Source: Mesorhizobium kowhaii (GTDB taxonomy: Bacteria; Pseudomonadota; Alphaproteobacteria; Rhizobiales; Rhizobiaceae). Taken from it: a DNA stretch of 64,000 nucleotides. The position numbers and the translations under genes are program-made. The notes beneath the pieces were generated by a model, which saw only the letters and a program-made list of their open reading frames with translations, was not told where the DNA came from and ran no database searches. Where the stretch lies: contig NZ_MZXV01000056.1 of assembly GCF_003253745.1 (NCBI RefSeq), forward strand, positions 310,001 through 374,000, read 5' to 3'. Shown piece by piece: positions 33,793-43,510 of this stretch (position 1 is the first letter of the stretch; the number at the start of each line of letters is the position of its first letter).

Positions 33793-34823
33793 ACAAGCCC
33801 AGCCCGAACCGGGCCGAAGATCTGTCCGAGGCGTTCGACTTCTTCGAACTGCTGCGCCGTCTCGAACAGCGGAGCGGTCTGTTCGGCCATTCCGGCCGCC
33901 CCGACCGTGAGCCGGCACGGCTCGGCCAGCATGTGCGCCTCGCCTTTTGCGCGCGGGACCTGGTTCAATTCCGCGAAGCCAGTGACGAGGCGCCGGCCCG
34001 GGTCACGGTTGCAAATCTCGGCCTGTTGGGACCCGAGGGGCCTATGCCGCTGCATTTGACGCGCTGGGTGCTCGACCGCCTGTCGCAGCGCTGGTTCGCC
34101 GGCGCCGATGCACAGCTGACCAGCGACACGACATTCGTGGACTTCGTCAACATTCTGCAGCACCGCATGATCGCCCTCTACTACCGGGCCTGGGCGGATG
34201 CGCATCCCGCGGTACAGGTCGAGCGCGAGGTCGGTGGGCGCGTTCGCGCCATGCTCGAAGCCATGGCCGGGATCGGACTTCCCGGCACCCAGAACACCGA
34301 TCTCGATACGGTGAAACTTCGCCAGGCGGCTTCGCTCGCCAGCCAGGTCGACGGTCCGGAACGGCTGACGCTGTTCCTGGCGGAAGCGTTCAAGGTGCCG
34401 GTCCAGATCAAGGAGTTCATCGCCGCCTGGATAACCGTGCCAACCAGCCTCCAGACCCGCCTTGCAAAGGCCTATGCAGGGCTCGGCCGGGGGGCGACGA
34501 TCGGCCCGCGCGTTTTCAATCGCCAAAGCAGGATCGAACTGCGTGTCGGCCCGCTGGGGTATGAGGACTTCAAGGCGTTCCTGCCTGGCGGCCGGCGGCT
34601 CAAACTGTTCAAGCAGGCCGTTCGCGACATGGTCGGGGAATCGCTCGACGTCGACCTGCGCATCGTGCTTGCGCGTGAAGCAGTGCCGCCGCCCCGTATC
34701 GGAGCGGTACAGCTCGGCCGAACCGCCTGGCTTGCGCGACCCGCGGAAAGGGGCGATGCTGACGACATGCGGCTGCGGACAATCGTCGGATGGCGGCCGG
34801 AAATGGCGGGGGTCGCGGCATGA
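33756..34823 (+). CDS. tssG: T6SS baseplate protein TssG
   Basis: 355-residue baseplate protein (VasB/ImpH family). Signatures are AFDFFELLRRLEQ, RLGQHVRLAF, then a LLGPEGPMPLHLT motif and FVDFVNILQHRMIALYYRAWAD (core FLNILQHR-like). The start at 33756 follows a GCAGGAGG ribosome site and overlaps tssF; the longer upstream frame is a shadow of tssF. The stop overlaps the fha start (ATGA). Confidence 0.93.
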   Translation: MADDARQSLPDLDKPSPNRAEDLSEAFDFFELLRRLEQRSGLFGHSGRPDREPARLGQHVRLAFCARDLVQFREASDEAPARVTVANLGLLGPEGPMPLHLTRWVLDRLSQRWFAGADAQLTSDTTFVDFVNILQHRMIALYYRAWADAHPAVQVEREVGGRVRAMLEAMAGIGLPGTQNTDLDTVKLRQAASLASQVDGPERLTLFLAEAFKVPVQIKEFIAAWITVPTSLQTRLAKAYAGLGRGATIGPRVFNRQSRIELRVGPLGYEDFKAFLPGGRRLKLFKQAVRDMVGESLDVDLRIVLAREAVPPPRIGAVQLGRTAWLARPAERGDADDMRLRTIVGWRPEMAGVAA

Positions 34824-36289
34824 GTCTGCTGCTGACGCTGGAGCAAGGGCCACGCACCCAGGCGGTACGGCAGACCCGGCTGGACGAGGGTGAGCTGGTG
34901 ATCGGCCGCAGCGCGGACGCGGGCTGGCAGATCGACGATCCCGACATGTTCGTTTCGCGCGCTCATTGCAAGATCTCTGGCGGGCGAGATGGATATTTCG
35001 TCACCGACACGTCGAGCAGTGGACTGTTCATAAACGATTCCGACAGCCCGCTCGGTGCCGGCAAGTCGACACGCCTTCAAAGCGGCATGCGGCTGAGGCT
35101 GGGCGACTACACCGTCCATGTCGACCTGACGCCAACCGCTCAAGCACCCGCAGCCGGCCAGCCGGTTCCGGAACGCCTGCCGCCGGCATCTCGAGCGCCG
35201 GTGAGCATCGGCCGCGATGACTTCTTTTCCGCCACGGTCGAAGAAGAGCCGCGACGGCCACGTCCGGCCGATCTGCCGAACCCGTTCGAGCAGCCCGTTG
35301 CGGGCGCGTTCGAACGTGCCACCTCCAGCCAGCGCAGCTCGCCTGCTTTCGATGACCCGTTCAGCCTCGATCCGGTTTCAACGCCTGTGTCGAAAAATGC
35401 CGCTCCTTATCCCGAGCCGGGCAGTGCGGCGAACCGGGCGGACCCATTCAGCCTCGACCCGGTGCCGTCCCCCAGTCGTGGAGCCGAGCCCGCTGCTGGG
35501 AAGCCGTCCGATTTCAATGATGATTTTGGTTTCGGACCAGCCGCGGCGCCCGCTTCGGCAAACGGCGCCGCCTCGACCGGACAGCGCGAGCGCATCGCCC
35601 AGCGACCACAATCCGCCAATCCCTGGGATTTGCCCGTGCAAGCGGCGGATACCCCTCCCCCACCACGTACGGGCGCTGCTCCCAAACCCGCCCGCCCGGC
35701 GGCAGCGGCGCAGCCCGGGGAGATGGCGCTTCGCTCCGCATTCCTGCACGGCATGGGCGTCGAGGAAGCCGATTTCCCCGGACGCGACAGCATCGCGGAA
35801 ATGGAGAAGTTCGGTCGCGAATATCGGCTGATGATGGAAGGCCTGATGCAGCTTCTGCGCAAGCGGGCCGAGGAAAAGGGAAACGCTCGCGTCGCCCAGA
35901 CCATGGTCGGGGCCTCCGAAGTCAATCCGCTCAAGTTTCTGCCGACGGTCGACGATGCCATCGTGACGCTTATCGCCGAGCGCAGCCCCGGATTTCTCGC
36001 CGGCGAAGCGGCGATCGCCGACGCGGTTCGCGATCTCGCGCAACATCACGTGCGCGCCTGGCGCGGCATCCAGGCCGCTTTGCGGCGGATGATCGACCGT
36101 TTTGATCCGGCCGCGATCGAGGAAGAGCTGAAGTCGAATTCGGCGATCGGCACCCTGCTTTCGGGCGGGCGCGGCGCCAAGCTGTGGGAGCTTTATCAGA
36201 AACGCCATCGTGAAATCGCCGAGAGCGCGGAAAAAAGCTTCCTTGGCGAAATCGGCGCTGATTTTCGAGATGCATATGAGGAGGAGTGA
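34820..36289 (+). CDS. fha: T6SS-associated FHA domain protein, copy 1
   Basis: 489-residue protein with an N-terminal FHA phosphothreonine-binding domain (residues about 20-100) and a C-terminal T6SS-specific helical domain (about 300-489, with PLKFLPTVDDA). Phosphorylation control of T6SS runs through this protein, PpkA and PppA. The loop normally reading S-x-N-G here reads SSSGLFIN, so the usual Asn is Ser; SRAHCKI is intact. The central linker is Pro/Ala-rich and contains the octapeptide DPFSLDPV twice. A second FHA protein is encoded at 51577. Confidence 0.92.
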   Translation: MSLLLTLEQGPRTQAVRQTRLDEGELVIGRSADAGWQIDDPDMFVSRAHCKISGGRDGYFVTDTSSSGLFINDSDSPLGAGKSTRLQSGMRLRLGDYTVHVDLTPTAQAPAAGQPVPERLPPASRAPVSIGRDDFFSATVEEEPRRPRPADLPNPFEQPVAGAFERATSSQRSSPAFDDPFSLDPVSTPVSKNAAPYPEPGSAANRADPFSLDPVPSPSRGAEPAAGKPSDFNDDFGFGPAAAPASANGAASTGQRERIAQRPQSANPWDLPVQAADTPPPPRTGAAPKPARPAAAAQPGEMALRSAFLHGMGVEEADFPGRDSIAEMEKFGREYRLMMEGLMQLLRKRAEEKGNARVAQTMVGASEVNPLKFLPTVDDAIVTLIAERSPGFLAGEAAIADAVRDLAQHHVRAWRGIQAALRRMIDRFDPAAIEEELKSNSAIGTLLSGGRGAKLWELYQKRHREIAESAEKSFLGEIGADFRDAYEEE

Positions 36290-36292
36290 GAC

Positions 36293-36745
36293 ATGATCGA
36301 TCGACGTGAATTTGTGGTTGCCCTGGGCGCGACGGGGCTGCTTGCGGCTTGCCAGAGTGGTCCGCCAAAACCATCGGTGATCACCGTCAACGTGACCGGC
36401 GGGACCGGCATGAACCCGGGGCCAGGTGGCGGCGACCGCCCGGTGACGGTTCTCGTGATGCGGCTGAAAAGCACCGGCAAATTCAATTCCGCCGACTACT
36501 TTGCGCTGCAGGGGGATGCCGGCACGGCGCTGGCAGGTGATCTTATCGGATCCGACCAGATCGCTGTCGGGCCGGGAAAATCCGCATCCAAAACCATCAC
36601 CGTCGAGCCGGACGCGACGGCGCTGGGCTTCGTTGCACTGATCCGGGAGCCTGGCGGCAGGAACTGGCGGACAACCAAGTCGGTGTCGCCGGGATCAAAA
36701 TTCACGATCAATGTCACGCTTGGCAGCGGCGGTATTTCCGCCTAG
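36293..36745 (+). CDS. tssJ: T6SS outer-membrane lipoprotein TssJ
   Basis: 150-residue lipoprotein. The signal has Arg-Arg, a hydrophobic core and lipobox LLAAC with Cys20 as the lipidated residue. The mature part is a small beta sandwich with repeated short strands, as in TssJ, which binds TssM in the periplasm. It starts 3 bases after fha. Only one tssJ is present although tssL and tssM each occur twice. Confidence 0.9.
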   Translation: MIDRREFVVALGATGLLAACQSGPPKPSVITVNVTGGTGMNPGPGGGDRPVTVLVMRLKSTGKFNSADYFALQGDAGTALAGDLIGSDQIAVGPGKSASKTITVEPDATALGFVALIREPGGRNWRTTKSVSPGSKFTINVTLGSGGISA

Positions 36746-36784
36746 CGGCCAGGGCAAGGGGAGCTCAATGCAGAGAGTAGCGGC

Positions 36785-38119
36785 ATGAGCGATGCAAACA
36801 GGGTGCTATGGTCCGAAGGTCTTTTCCTGCGGACCCAGCATTTCCAGCAGCAGGATCGCTTCTTCGAGGCGACGGTGCGCGGCGCGTTGCAGGCCGGGCA
36901 ACTGCATACGTTCGGCTTTCAACAGCTGACGCTGGACCAGGCATTGCTGGACGCCGGCCAGATCTCGATCCTGTCCGCACGGGGCATCTTCCCGGACGGG
37001 ACACCTTTTTCCATTCCAGACATGATGGACGCGCCGCGACCTCTGCCGGTGACCCCGGACACGAGCGCCGGACCGGTGCTGGTCGCCTTGCCGCTGGAGC
37101 CTGCCGGTGGTGTCGGCTTCGATCCGGCGCACGCCGCCGCCTCGGGAGCGCGATATCATGGGCGGATCGTTTCGGTGCGTGACGCCGTCCAGGGCGGTTC
37201 GGATCCTGAAGAAATCGAAATCGCCCGTCCGCAGGCGCTGCTGCTTGCGCCCGGCAAGTCGGTCGGTGGTTACACAGCCTTGCCGATAGCCGACCTCAAG
37301 GGCGTTCGAGCCGATGGCGGCGTTTCTTTGGACGACACCTTCCTGCCACCGACATTGATTACCGGCGCGGTGGCCTGGTATCGGCAATTGCTTCTGGAAG
37401 TTGTCACGGGCCTCGACCAGATCGCCGAGGCGCATGGCAAGATGGTCATGGGCGGGCCTGGGCGCAGCGTCGAAGATTTGCTGATGCTCAATCTCGCAAA
37501 TGCGGCGCGTCCGCGGCTGGCCCACATGCTGGCGCAGGACGTCTTCCATCCGGCCGAGCTTTACCTGGAACTTGCCGGGCTCGCCGGTTCGATGGCTACC
37601 TACGGATCGAGCGCGCGGCGGCTGGGCGAGTTGCCCGCTTACGATCACATGGCGCCCGGCCCTGCCTATTCGGCGCTGGCGGATGCGCTGCGCTCGCTCA
37701 TCCTCAGCCTGCGTTACATCGAGCCTAAATCGCGTGCGCTGCCCGTCATGCGGCATTCGACCAATGTCTGGAAAATCCGCATCGACAACCCGAAGCTGCT
37801 GGTGGCCAGCCGGATCGTCATCCGGGTCGGTTCGGAGCTGTCGGAGGACGCGCTGCGCAAGATATTCGTCAACCAGGCGACTGTCGGGTCGGCCGACCAG
37901 TTCGAGGGCCTGTGGAAATCGCGTTTGCCCGGCATTCCGCTGAAACCGCTTCATTCCCAGCCGCGCGAGATCCCTTACGATGGTGATCGCCTATGCCTCG
38001 AGCTGGACCAGAAAAGCGAGTACTGGGCGTCGCTGCTCGATGCTCCCGGCTTCGTCATCGGCGTTTCGGGCGTGTTGCCAAGCGAGCCGCAGGTGGACTG
38101 CTATTCGGTGAACAGGTGA
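36785..38119 (+). CDS. tssK: T6SS baseplate protein TssK
   Basis: 444-residue protein that links the baseplate to the TssL/TssM membrane complex. The N-terminus VLWSEGLFLRTQHFQQQDRF is diagnostic, as are LPLEPAGG-like and LLLEVVTGLDQI regions and the C-terminal LYLEL and PLKPLHSQPREIPYDGDRLC (core REIPYDGD). Length matches the family. It is followed by tssL after 4 bases. Confidence 0.95.
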   Translation: MSDANRVLWSEGLFLRTQHFQQQDRFFEATVRGALQAGQLHTFGFQQLTLDQALLDAGQISILSARGIFPDGTPFSIPDMMDAPRPLPVTPDTSAGPVLVALPLEPAGGVGFDPAHAAASGARYHGRIVSVRDAVQGGSDPEEIEIARPQALLLAPGKSVGGYTALPIADLKGVRADGGVSLDDTFLPPTLITGAVAWYRQLLLEVVTGLDQIAEAHGKMVMGGPGRSVEDLLMLNLANAARPRLAHMLAQDVFHPAELYLELAGLAGSMATYGSSARRLGELPAYDHMAPGPAYSALADALRSLILSLRYIEPKSRALPVMRHSTNVWKIRIDNPKLLVASRIVIRVGSELSEDALRKIFVNQATVGSADQFEGLWKSRLPGIPLKPLHSQPREIPYDGDRLCLELDQKSEYWASLLDAPGFVIGVSGVLPSEPQVDCYSVNR

Positions 38120-38123
38120 GATC

Positions 38124-39446
38124 ATGAGCCGCGATGATCCTTTCGGACTGTCGGAGGATCGCGAACGCACTCGCATTCGATTGACCGGCGCGCCGATGCC
38201 GCGGCCGATGGCGCCACTCCTGCCAGGCGCGGCGGTCAAGCGATCCCGCACCCACCCGAACGCGCTTGTCAACGCATTCGCGCCCTTGCTCGAGTTCGCT
38301 CCCGAGCTTGAAAGCGCGCTGGCGCCGGACAATCCGGAAGCATTGCGTACCCGGTTGCTCGAAGAACTGGTGCGGGCCCGCGACACGGCAATGACGGCGG
38401 GTTCGTCCATGGAACGGGCCGACCAGGCAGCCTGGGTCGTGGCCGCGCTGCTCGACGATCTGGCCCTGAACACGCCATGGGGCGGGGCCAGCGCCTGGCC
38501 GCGGCAGCCGCTCGTGGTCATGCTGCGCGGCGATGTCGATGCCGGCACGCAGTTCTTCACACGTCTCGACGAACTCGAGCGGCATCCGAACCGGGATCGC
38601 GAATTGCTGGAACTGCAGTATCACTGCCTGGCGCTTGGCTTCCGTGGCAAATATCGTGTGCCTGACCGGTCAGGCGACCGCTCGATCAATGCCGTTCGCG
38701 TGGCGGCGGCACGCTTCCTGCGCGATGTCGACGCCGAAGGCGCGCCATTGTCGCCAAACTGGAAGGGCGTGATCGCATCCGACGAGCCGCAGCGCTTCAT
38801 CGTTCCGATCTGGGTCATGGCGCTCGGCGCGGCGGTTGTCGCCACGGCAATCCATGTCGGGCTCTCGACGGGACTGAGCAGCCAGGCGGTCGAGCTTTCC
38901 GCACTTGTTCGCGCGTTGCCGCCGCCTGCACGCGGCGACATCAGCCGTATTTCGCCCAAGGTCGATGCCCCGCCACCGGAGAAAGTGGATTTTGCGCTGT
39001 TGCCGGAATTTCAGGCCGGGGTGCCGGCCGACCTCAAATCTGCTCTCAGCGGCACCGAGAGCGTTTCGCTGGCCAAGCTGATCATCCAGGCCTCCAACCC
39101 CGAACTGTTCCAGTCGTCACGGCCACAACTGACCGAAGGTTTCGAGCCCCTGATCGGGTCGATCGCCAAGGTGATCCTTGCCAATCAGGAGCTGATCGGA
39201 AAAATCACGGTGATCGGTCATACAGACAGCGTTCCGCTGCAAAAGACCAATCCGCTGTCGACCAACCAGCGACTGTCCGAGGCTCGCGCCCAGACGATTG
39301 CCGACATGCTGGTCCAGAACGGAGTGCCGCAGGATCGCGTCCGTTCCGAAGGCCGCGCAGCCACCGATCCAGTAGCCAGCGACAGCACGCGCGAGGGGCG
39401 AGCCTTGAACCGCCGCGTCGAGGTGCTCGTCGAAAAGAGGCTGTGA
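38124..39446 (+). CDS. tssL: T6SS inner-membrane protein TssL with OmpA domain, copy 1
   Basis: 440-residue protein: an N-terminal DotU/TssL helical domain in the cytoplasm (residues about 45-210), one membrane span (about 228-248, IWVMALGAAVVATAIHVGL) and a periplasmic OmpA-like domain (about 310-440) with GHTDSVPL and LNRRVEVLV that can bind peptidoglycan. The N-terminus reads DPFG, then an ERTRIRL stretch with Thr16. A Thr near this position is phosphorylated by PpkA in Agrobacterium TssL. A second copy lies at 52892. Confidence 0.94.
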   Translation: MSRDDPFGLSEDRERTRIRLTGAPMPRPMAPLLPGAAVKRSRTHPNALVNAFAPLLEFAPELESALAPDNPEALRTRLLEELVRARDTAMTAGSSMERADQAAWVVAALLDDLALNTPWGGASAWPRQPLVVMLRGDVDAGTQFFTRLDELERHPNRDRELLELQYHCLALGFRGKYRVPDRSGDRSINAVRVAAARFLRDVDAEGAPLSPNWKGVIASDEPQRFIVPIWVMALGAAVVATAIHVGLSTGLSSQAVELSALVRALPPPARGDISRISPKVDAPPPEKVDFALLPEFQAGVPADLKSALSGTESVSLAKLIIQASNPELFQSSRPQLTEGFEPLIGSIAKVILANQELIGKITVIGHTDSVPLQKTNPLSTNQRLSEARAQTIADMLVQNGVPQDRVRSEGRAATDPVASDSTREGRALNRRVEVLVEKRL

Positions 39447-39447
39447 G

Positions 39448-42400
39448 ATGTTCATCCTGCGCTTCCTCTGGGCGGTTCTGACATCGCGCTGGCTGTGGAC
39501 GCTGATCGGCATCACGCTGCTTTCGCTGGTCATCTGGGTGTTCGGTCCGATCGTCAGGGTCGGTCCCTACGAACCGTTCGCCTCTGAAAATGTGCGCATC
39601 GTCATCATCGCGCTGCTGGTCATCTTCTGGCTGATCTGGCTGATCGTCGCCCAGCGCCGGGCGATCCGCGCCAACCGCATGTTCGTCGCGGAGATTGCCG
39701 CGCCCGCGGTGGAAAAGCCGCTCAGCCCCGGCGAAGAGAACGTCGCCGCCGTGGGTGCCAAGTTCGCCGAGGTGATGGCCGAGCTGAAGCGCCGCAAGCT
39801 GGGCGGACGCAAGTTTCTGCGCGAGATGCCATGGTATGTGATCGTCGGGCCGCCGGCCACCGGCAAGACCACCGCCTTGCGGCAGTCCGGACTGAATTTT
39901 CCGATCGATCTCACCGACGACCTGCAAGGGGTCGGCGGCACGCGCAACTGCGACTGGTTCTTTTCCGAAAACGCGGTTCTGATCGACACCGCCGGCCGCT
40001 ATGTCCAGCAGGAGAGCCAGCCCGATGCGGACGCGGCGGAATGGCTGGGCTTCCTCGACCTTTTGAAGAAGCACCGGGGCCGCCGCGCGCTCAACGGCGT
40101 GATCGTCGCGCTTTCGATCGACGTGCTTTCGGAGGGCGACGAAGCCATCAAGGCGCACGGCCGCAAGATCCGCCGCCGGCTGGCGGAGCTCAACGACCGG
40201 CTCGAAATCCGGCTTCCGGTCTATCTGATGCTGACCAAGGCCGATCTGATCAAGGGTTTCGAGGCTTTCTTCGGCGGCTTGTCCACCGCCTCGCGCGAGC
40301 AGGTCTGGGGAACGACCTTTGCGCTGGATGCGCGTGTGGATGCCAAGACCATCGAACGGGAAATTTCGACGCTGGCGACGGAACTCGAGCGGCGGCTGGT
40401 GCCGCGCCTGGAGGATGAGGACAAACTCGCCGCCCGTGCCGAGATCTTCAGGTTTCCCGCCCAACTCGCAAGCCTGTCCGAACCGATCCAGGTGCTGGTC
40501 GAGGCGATGTTCGGCGAAAGCCGGTATGAAGAGGTCGCCTGGCTGCGCGGGCTCTATCTGACATCGGCGACGCAGGAAGGGGCGCCCATCGACCGGCTGA
40601 CCGCGGCGCTGTCTTCTTCCTTCGGCCTTCCGCCACGGCGAACCCTGCCCGCGCCGAGGGTCGAGAAACGCAGCTTCTTCCTGAAGAACCTGCTCACCGA
40701 AGTCATCTTCAAGGAAGCAGGCCTCGGTACGTTCGACCCGCTGGCGCAACGCCGCCGCGCCTGGATCTGGCGGGGTGCGGCGGCTGCATGTGCCGCAGCA
40801 GCTTTGTTGGCCAGTGCGGTGTTCACCTGGTCCTACTACGACAACCGCAATGCGATCTCGGCCCAGGCAGGCCAGTTCGAAGCGCTGCAAACGCCGCTGA
40901 CCTCTGTCGCCGCAACCCCGGCATCAGTGGAGCAGCCTGCCATGGACGGCGCGCTCGATGCGATGGACGCAGTCGCAAATGCCCGGACAGCACCGCCGGG
41001 CGCCGCCCAGAACCTGCTGGGGCCATCGGCCTCGGCGGAACTGGTGCGGGCACAGACCGACACCTATGACCACGCCCTGCGCAACGTCCTCGAGCCACGC
41101 ATGGTCGCACTGCTCGAGGCGACCATGTGGCGGCAGATCCGCGATCCGGATTTCATGCTCGGGGCACTGAAGACCTATCGCATGATGACGGGTCTGTCGC
41201 AGATGGATGCCGATTACGCCCAGAACTGGTGGGTCAACAGTCTGCCCGAATTCGCCGCCGCGGCACCATTTCCGACCGCCGATGCCGAAGAGCATCAGCT
41301 TGCCGCCATCCGCCGGATGACGGTCGACGAAAGCTATATCGCGCCCGACCAGGCCCTGGTTGCCGAAGCGCTGAAAACGGTGTGCACGATTTCGTTGCCG
41401 GCGCGTGCCTACAAGCAGTTGCTGGCCGATCCGGCAGTGGCCGGGCTGAAGGAGTGGATCCCGGCCAATTTCGCCGGCCCCAACGGGGGCAAGGTGTTTG
41501 CGCGGCGATCCGCCAAGACACTTCGCGTCGGCATTTCCGGAGCCTTCAGCTATTCCGGCTTCCACGACGTCATTCTCGACCGCATCGACGATGTCGCCGC
41601 CCAGGCAGCACTCGATCGTGCCGTTTTCGCCGGCGGCTGCTCGGAAAACTCCGAAACCTCGGTCTCGGCGCTGTCGGAGGATATTCTGAAGCTCTACTAT
41701 GACGATTATATCGCGCAATGGGACAGCTTCCTGCGAGACATGAGGCTGGCACCACTGACCGATCTCAATGTCGCCAGTGAAAATCTGAAAGACCTATCGA
41801 GCGCCGATTCGGCGCTGAAGCGGCTGCTTACGGCTGTCGTTCAGGAGACCGAGTTGACGCGCTCCGACGAGGCGCCCGCCAACGACAAGTCGGCAGCCAA
41901 GGGCGCTTCGAAACTGCTCGGCAAGCTTGGCAAGCTCGGCAAGCTGGCGACAAGCGGTGCGAAACTGCTTCCCCGCGCCGGGTCGGCCAGCGAGGTAGAC
42001 CTGACCGGCAATCTGGTGGCCGAACATTTCAAACCGCTCAAGAGCACCATCGCCGAAGTCGACGGCCAGCCGCCGGCACTGGATGCCGCGGTTGTCGCGC
42101 TGACCGCGCTTTCGAACGTGCTGCAGACGGTCACCGCGAACCCCAATCCGCAAGATGCCATCAAGAAGCAGGGCGGTCTTGCCGAACTGACGGGCGCGGT
42201 CGCCAGGCAGGCACAGATCCTGCCCGACCCTATCAACACCTGGCTGGGCGGGATTGCCGGCGACACCAGCAATCTGACCCAGAAAGCGGTCACCTCGGAG
42301 CTCAACGCCATCTGGCGGGCCGACATACTGCCTTTCTGCCAGGCGGCGCTGACCGACCGCTATCCGTTCAGCGCCGAGAGCGCGGTGGACGTCAATGTGC

Positions 42401-42984
42401 GTGATTTCGCCCGCCTGTTCGGACCGGCCGGGCTGATCGACGGTTTCATCAACGACCACCTGATCAACTATGTCGACACGACCAGCCAGCCATGGAAATG
42501 GCGCGCCGATTTCGGCCTCGATCCCGCGGCGCTGGCGGCGTTCGAGCAGGCCAGGCATATCCGCGACGATCTCTTTCCCGGCGGTACCGGACCGGTGATG
42601 AGCTTCACGCTCGAACCGAAGGACCTGTCTCCCAACGTCACGCGCGTCACGCTCAATCTCGATGGCCAGAGCCTCGTCTACTACAACAACGCGACGCGGC
42701 CGCAACCAATGACGTGGCCCGGCAAGGACGGCACCGGGGTCATTTCGCTCGCCTTCCAGCCGATCGACGGATCGCCGGAAATCCTGCTCAACGAGACCGG
42801 CAGCTGGGCATGGCTGAGGATGCTGCGCAGCGGCCGTTTCGCCGGCACTTCGCTGACCGATGTCTACAGCCTGCGCCTGGGGACGAAAGGCATGTATGCC
42901 GATTTCGAGCTCAAGGCCGCCAGCGTCGAAAACCCCTACAATTTGGAAATGTTCAAGAAGTTCACATGTCCGCCGCAGATATGA
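39448..42984 (+). CDS. tssM: T6SS inner-membrane protein TssM, copy 1
   Basis: 1178-residue IcmF-family membrane protein. Two spans lie near the N-terminus (about 10-35 and 48-66), a Walker A GPPATGKTT at about 134-142, a third span at about 442-465 (WRGAAAACAAAALLASAVF), and a large periplasmic part that ends in the IcmF C-terminal beta domain. It connects TssL to TssJ across the envelope. A short KLGKLGKL repeat lies in the periplasmic part. It starts one base after tssL and overlaps tagF by 4 bases. Confidence 0.95.
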   Translation: MFILRFLWAVLTSRWLWTLIGITLLSLVIWVFGPIVRVGPYEPFASENVRIVIIALLVIFWLIWLIVAQRRAIRANRMFVAEIAAPAVEKPLSPGEENVAAVGAKFAEVMAELKRRKLGGRKFLREMPWYVIVGPPATGKTTALRQSGLNFPIDLTDDLQGVGGTRNCDWFFSENAVLIDTAGRYVQQESQPDADAAEWLGFLDLLKKHRGRRALNGVIVALSIDVLSEGDEAIKAHGRKIRRRLAELNDRLEIRLPVYLMLTKADLIKGFEAFFGGLSTASREQVWGTTFALDARVDAKTIEREISTLATELERRLVPRLEDEDKLAARAEIFRFPAQLASLSEPIQVLVEAMFGESRYEEVAWLRGLYLTSATQEGAPIDRLTAALSSSFGLPPRRTLPAPRVEKRSFFLKNLLTEVIFKEAGLGTFDPLAQRRRAWIWRGAAAACAAAALLASAVFTWSYYDNRNAISAQAGQFEALQTPLTSVAATPASVEQPAMDGALDAMDAVANARTAPPGAAQNLLGPSASAELVRAQTDTYDHALRNVLEPRMVALLEATMWRQIRDPDFMLGALKTYRMMTGLSQMDADYAQNWWVNSLPEFAAAAPFPTADAEEHQLAAIRRMTVDESYIAPDQALVAEALKTVCTISLPARAYKQLLADPAVAGLKEWIPANFAGPNGGKVFARRSAKTLRVGISGAFSYSGFHDVILDRIDDVAAQAALDRAVFAGGCSENSETSVSALSEDILKLYYDDYIAQWDSFLRDMRLAPLTDLNVASENLKDLSSADSALKRLLTAVVQETELTRSDEAPANDKSAAKGASKLLGKLGKLGKLATSGAKLLPRAGSASEVDLTGNLVAEHFKPLKSTIAEVDGQPPALDAAVVALTALSNVLQTVTANPNPQDAIKKQGGLAELTGAVARQAQILPDPINTWLGGIAGDTSNLTQKAVTSELNAIWRADILPFCQAALTDRYPFSAESAVDVNVRDFARLFGPAGLIDGFINDHLINYVDTTSQPWKWRADFGLDPAALAAFEQARHIRDDLFPGGTGPVMSFTLEPKDLSPNVTRVTLNLDGQSLVYYNNATRPQPMTWPGKDGTGVISLAFQPIDGSPEILLNETGSWAWLRMLRSGRFAGTSLTDVYSLRLGTKGMYADFELKAASVENPYNLEMFKKFTCPPQI

Positions 42985-43508
42985 GCACTGGCTTCTTCGG
43001 CAAGATCCCGGCGACCGGAGATTTCGTCGCCGCTAACCTGCCGCGGACTTTCATCGACCGCTGGGACCGCTGGATGTCGATGGAACTGCGCGCGCGACCG
43101 GATGAGCACGAGGACCTCGACGATCGGGTCTGGCGCTTCGTCGTCCAGGACGCGATTTTTGGCGAACAACCCTGCGCCGGCGCCTGGCGCATGAGCCAGG
43201 ACCGTGTCGGCCGCCGCTATCCGTTCGCTGTTGTGGGCGTCGGCGCGATGCCAGAGGCAACGGATCCCTGGTTCGAGGGCATGGCGAACATAGCCAGATT
43301 GACTGTGAAGGAACATTGGGACCAGCAGTATGTCGCGGCGCACCTGCGGGCGCTGGAACCGCCAAGAGAGTTCTCCACAATGAAGCGAATAGTCTTCTGG
43401 ACGGATGACTGGGAGGTGCGTGAATTCGCCTTTGCTGACATTCATGACCTCGCGGACAACGCCCTGCCAGCGATGCGTGCGGCGCGTGCCGTGCCGCAGG
43501 AGTTCTGA
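42981..43508 (+). CDS. tagF: T6SS regulator TagF
   Basis: 175-residue TagF/ImpM (DUF2094) protein. In Agrobacterium and Pseudomonas TagF restrains T6SS assembly apart from PpkA control. Signatures are GFFGKIPATGDFV at the start, DRWDRWM, then GVGRRYPFAV-like RVGRRYPFAVVG. The ATG at 42981 overlaps the tssM stop; an ATG at 42966 is also in frame. It is followed after 2 bases by the putative effector, so the effector set is cotranscribed with the structural genes. Confidence 0.9.
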   Translation: MSTGFFGKIPATGDFVAANLPRTFIDRWDRWMSMELRARPDEHEDLDDRVWRFVVQDAIFGEQPCAGAWRMSQDRVGRRYPFAVVGVGAMPEATDPWFEGMANIARLTVKEHWDQQYVAAHLRALEPPREFSTMKRIVFWTDDWEVREFAFADIHDLADNALPAMRAARAVPQEF

Positions 43509-43510
43509 CC

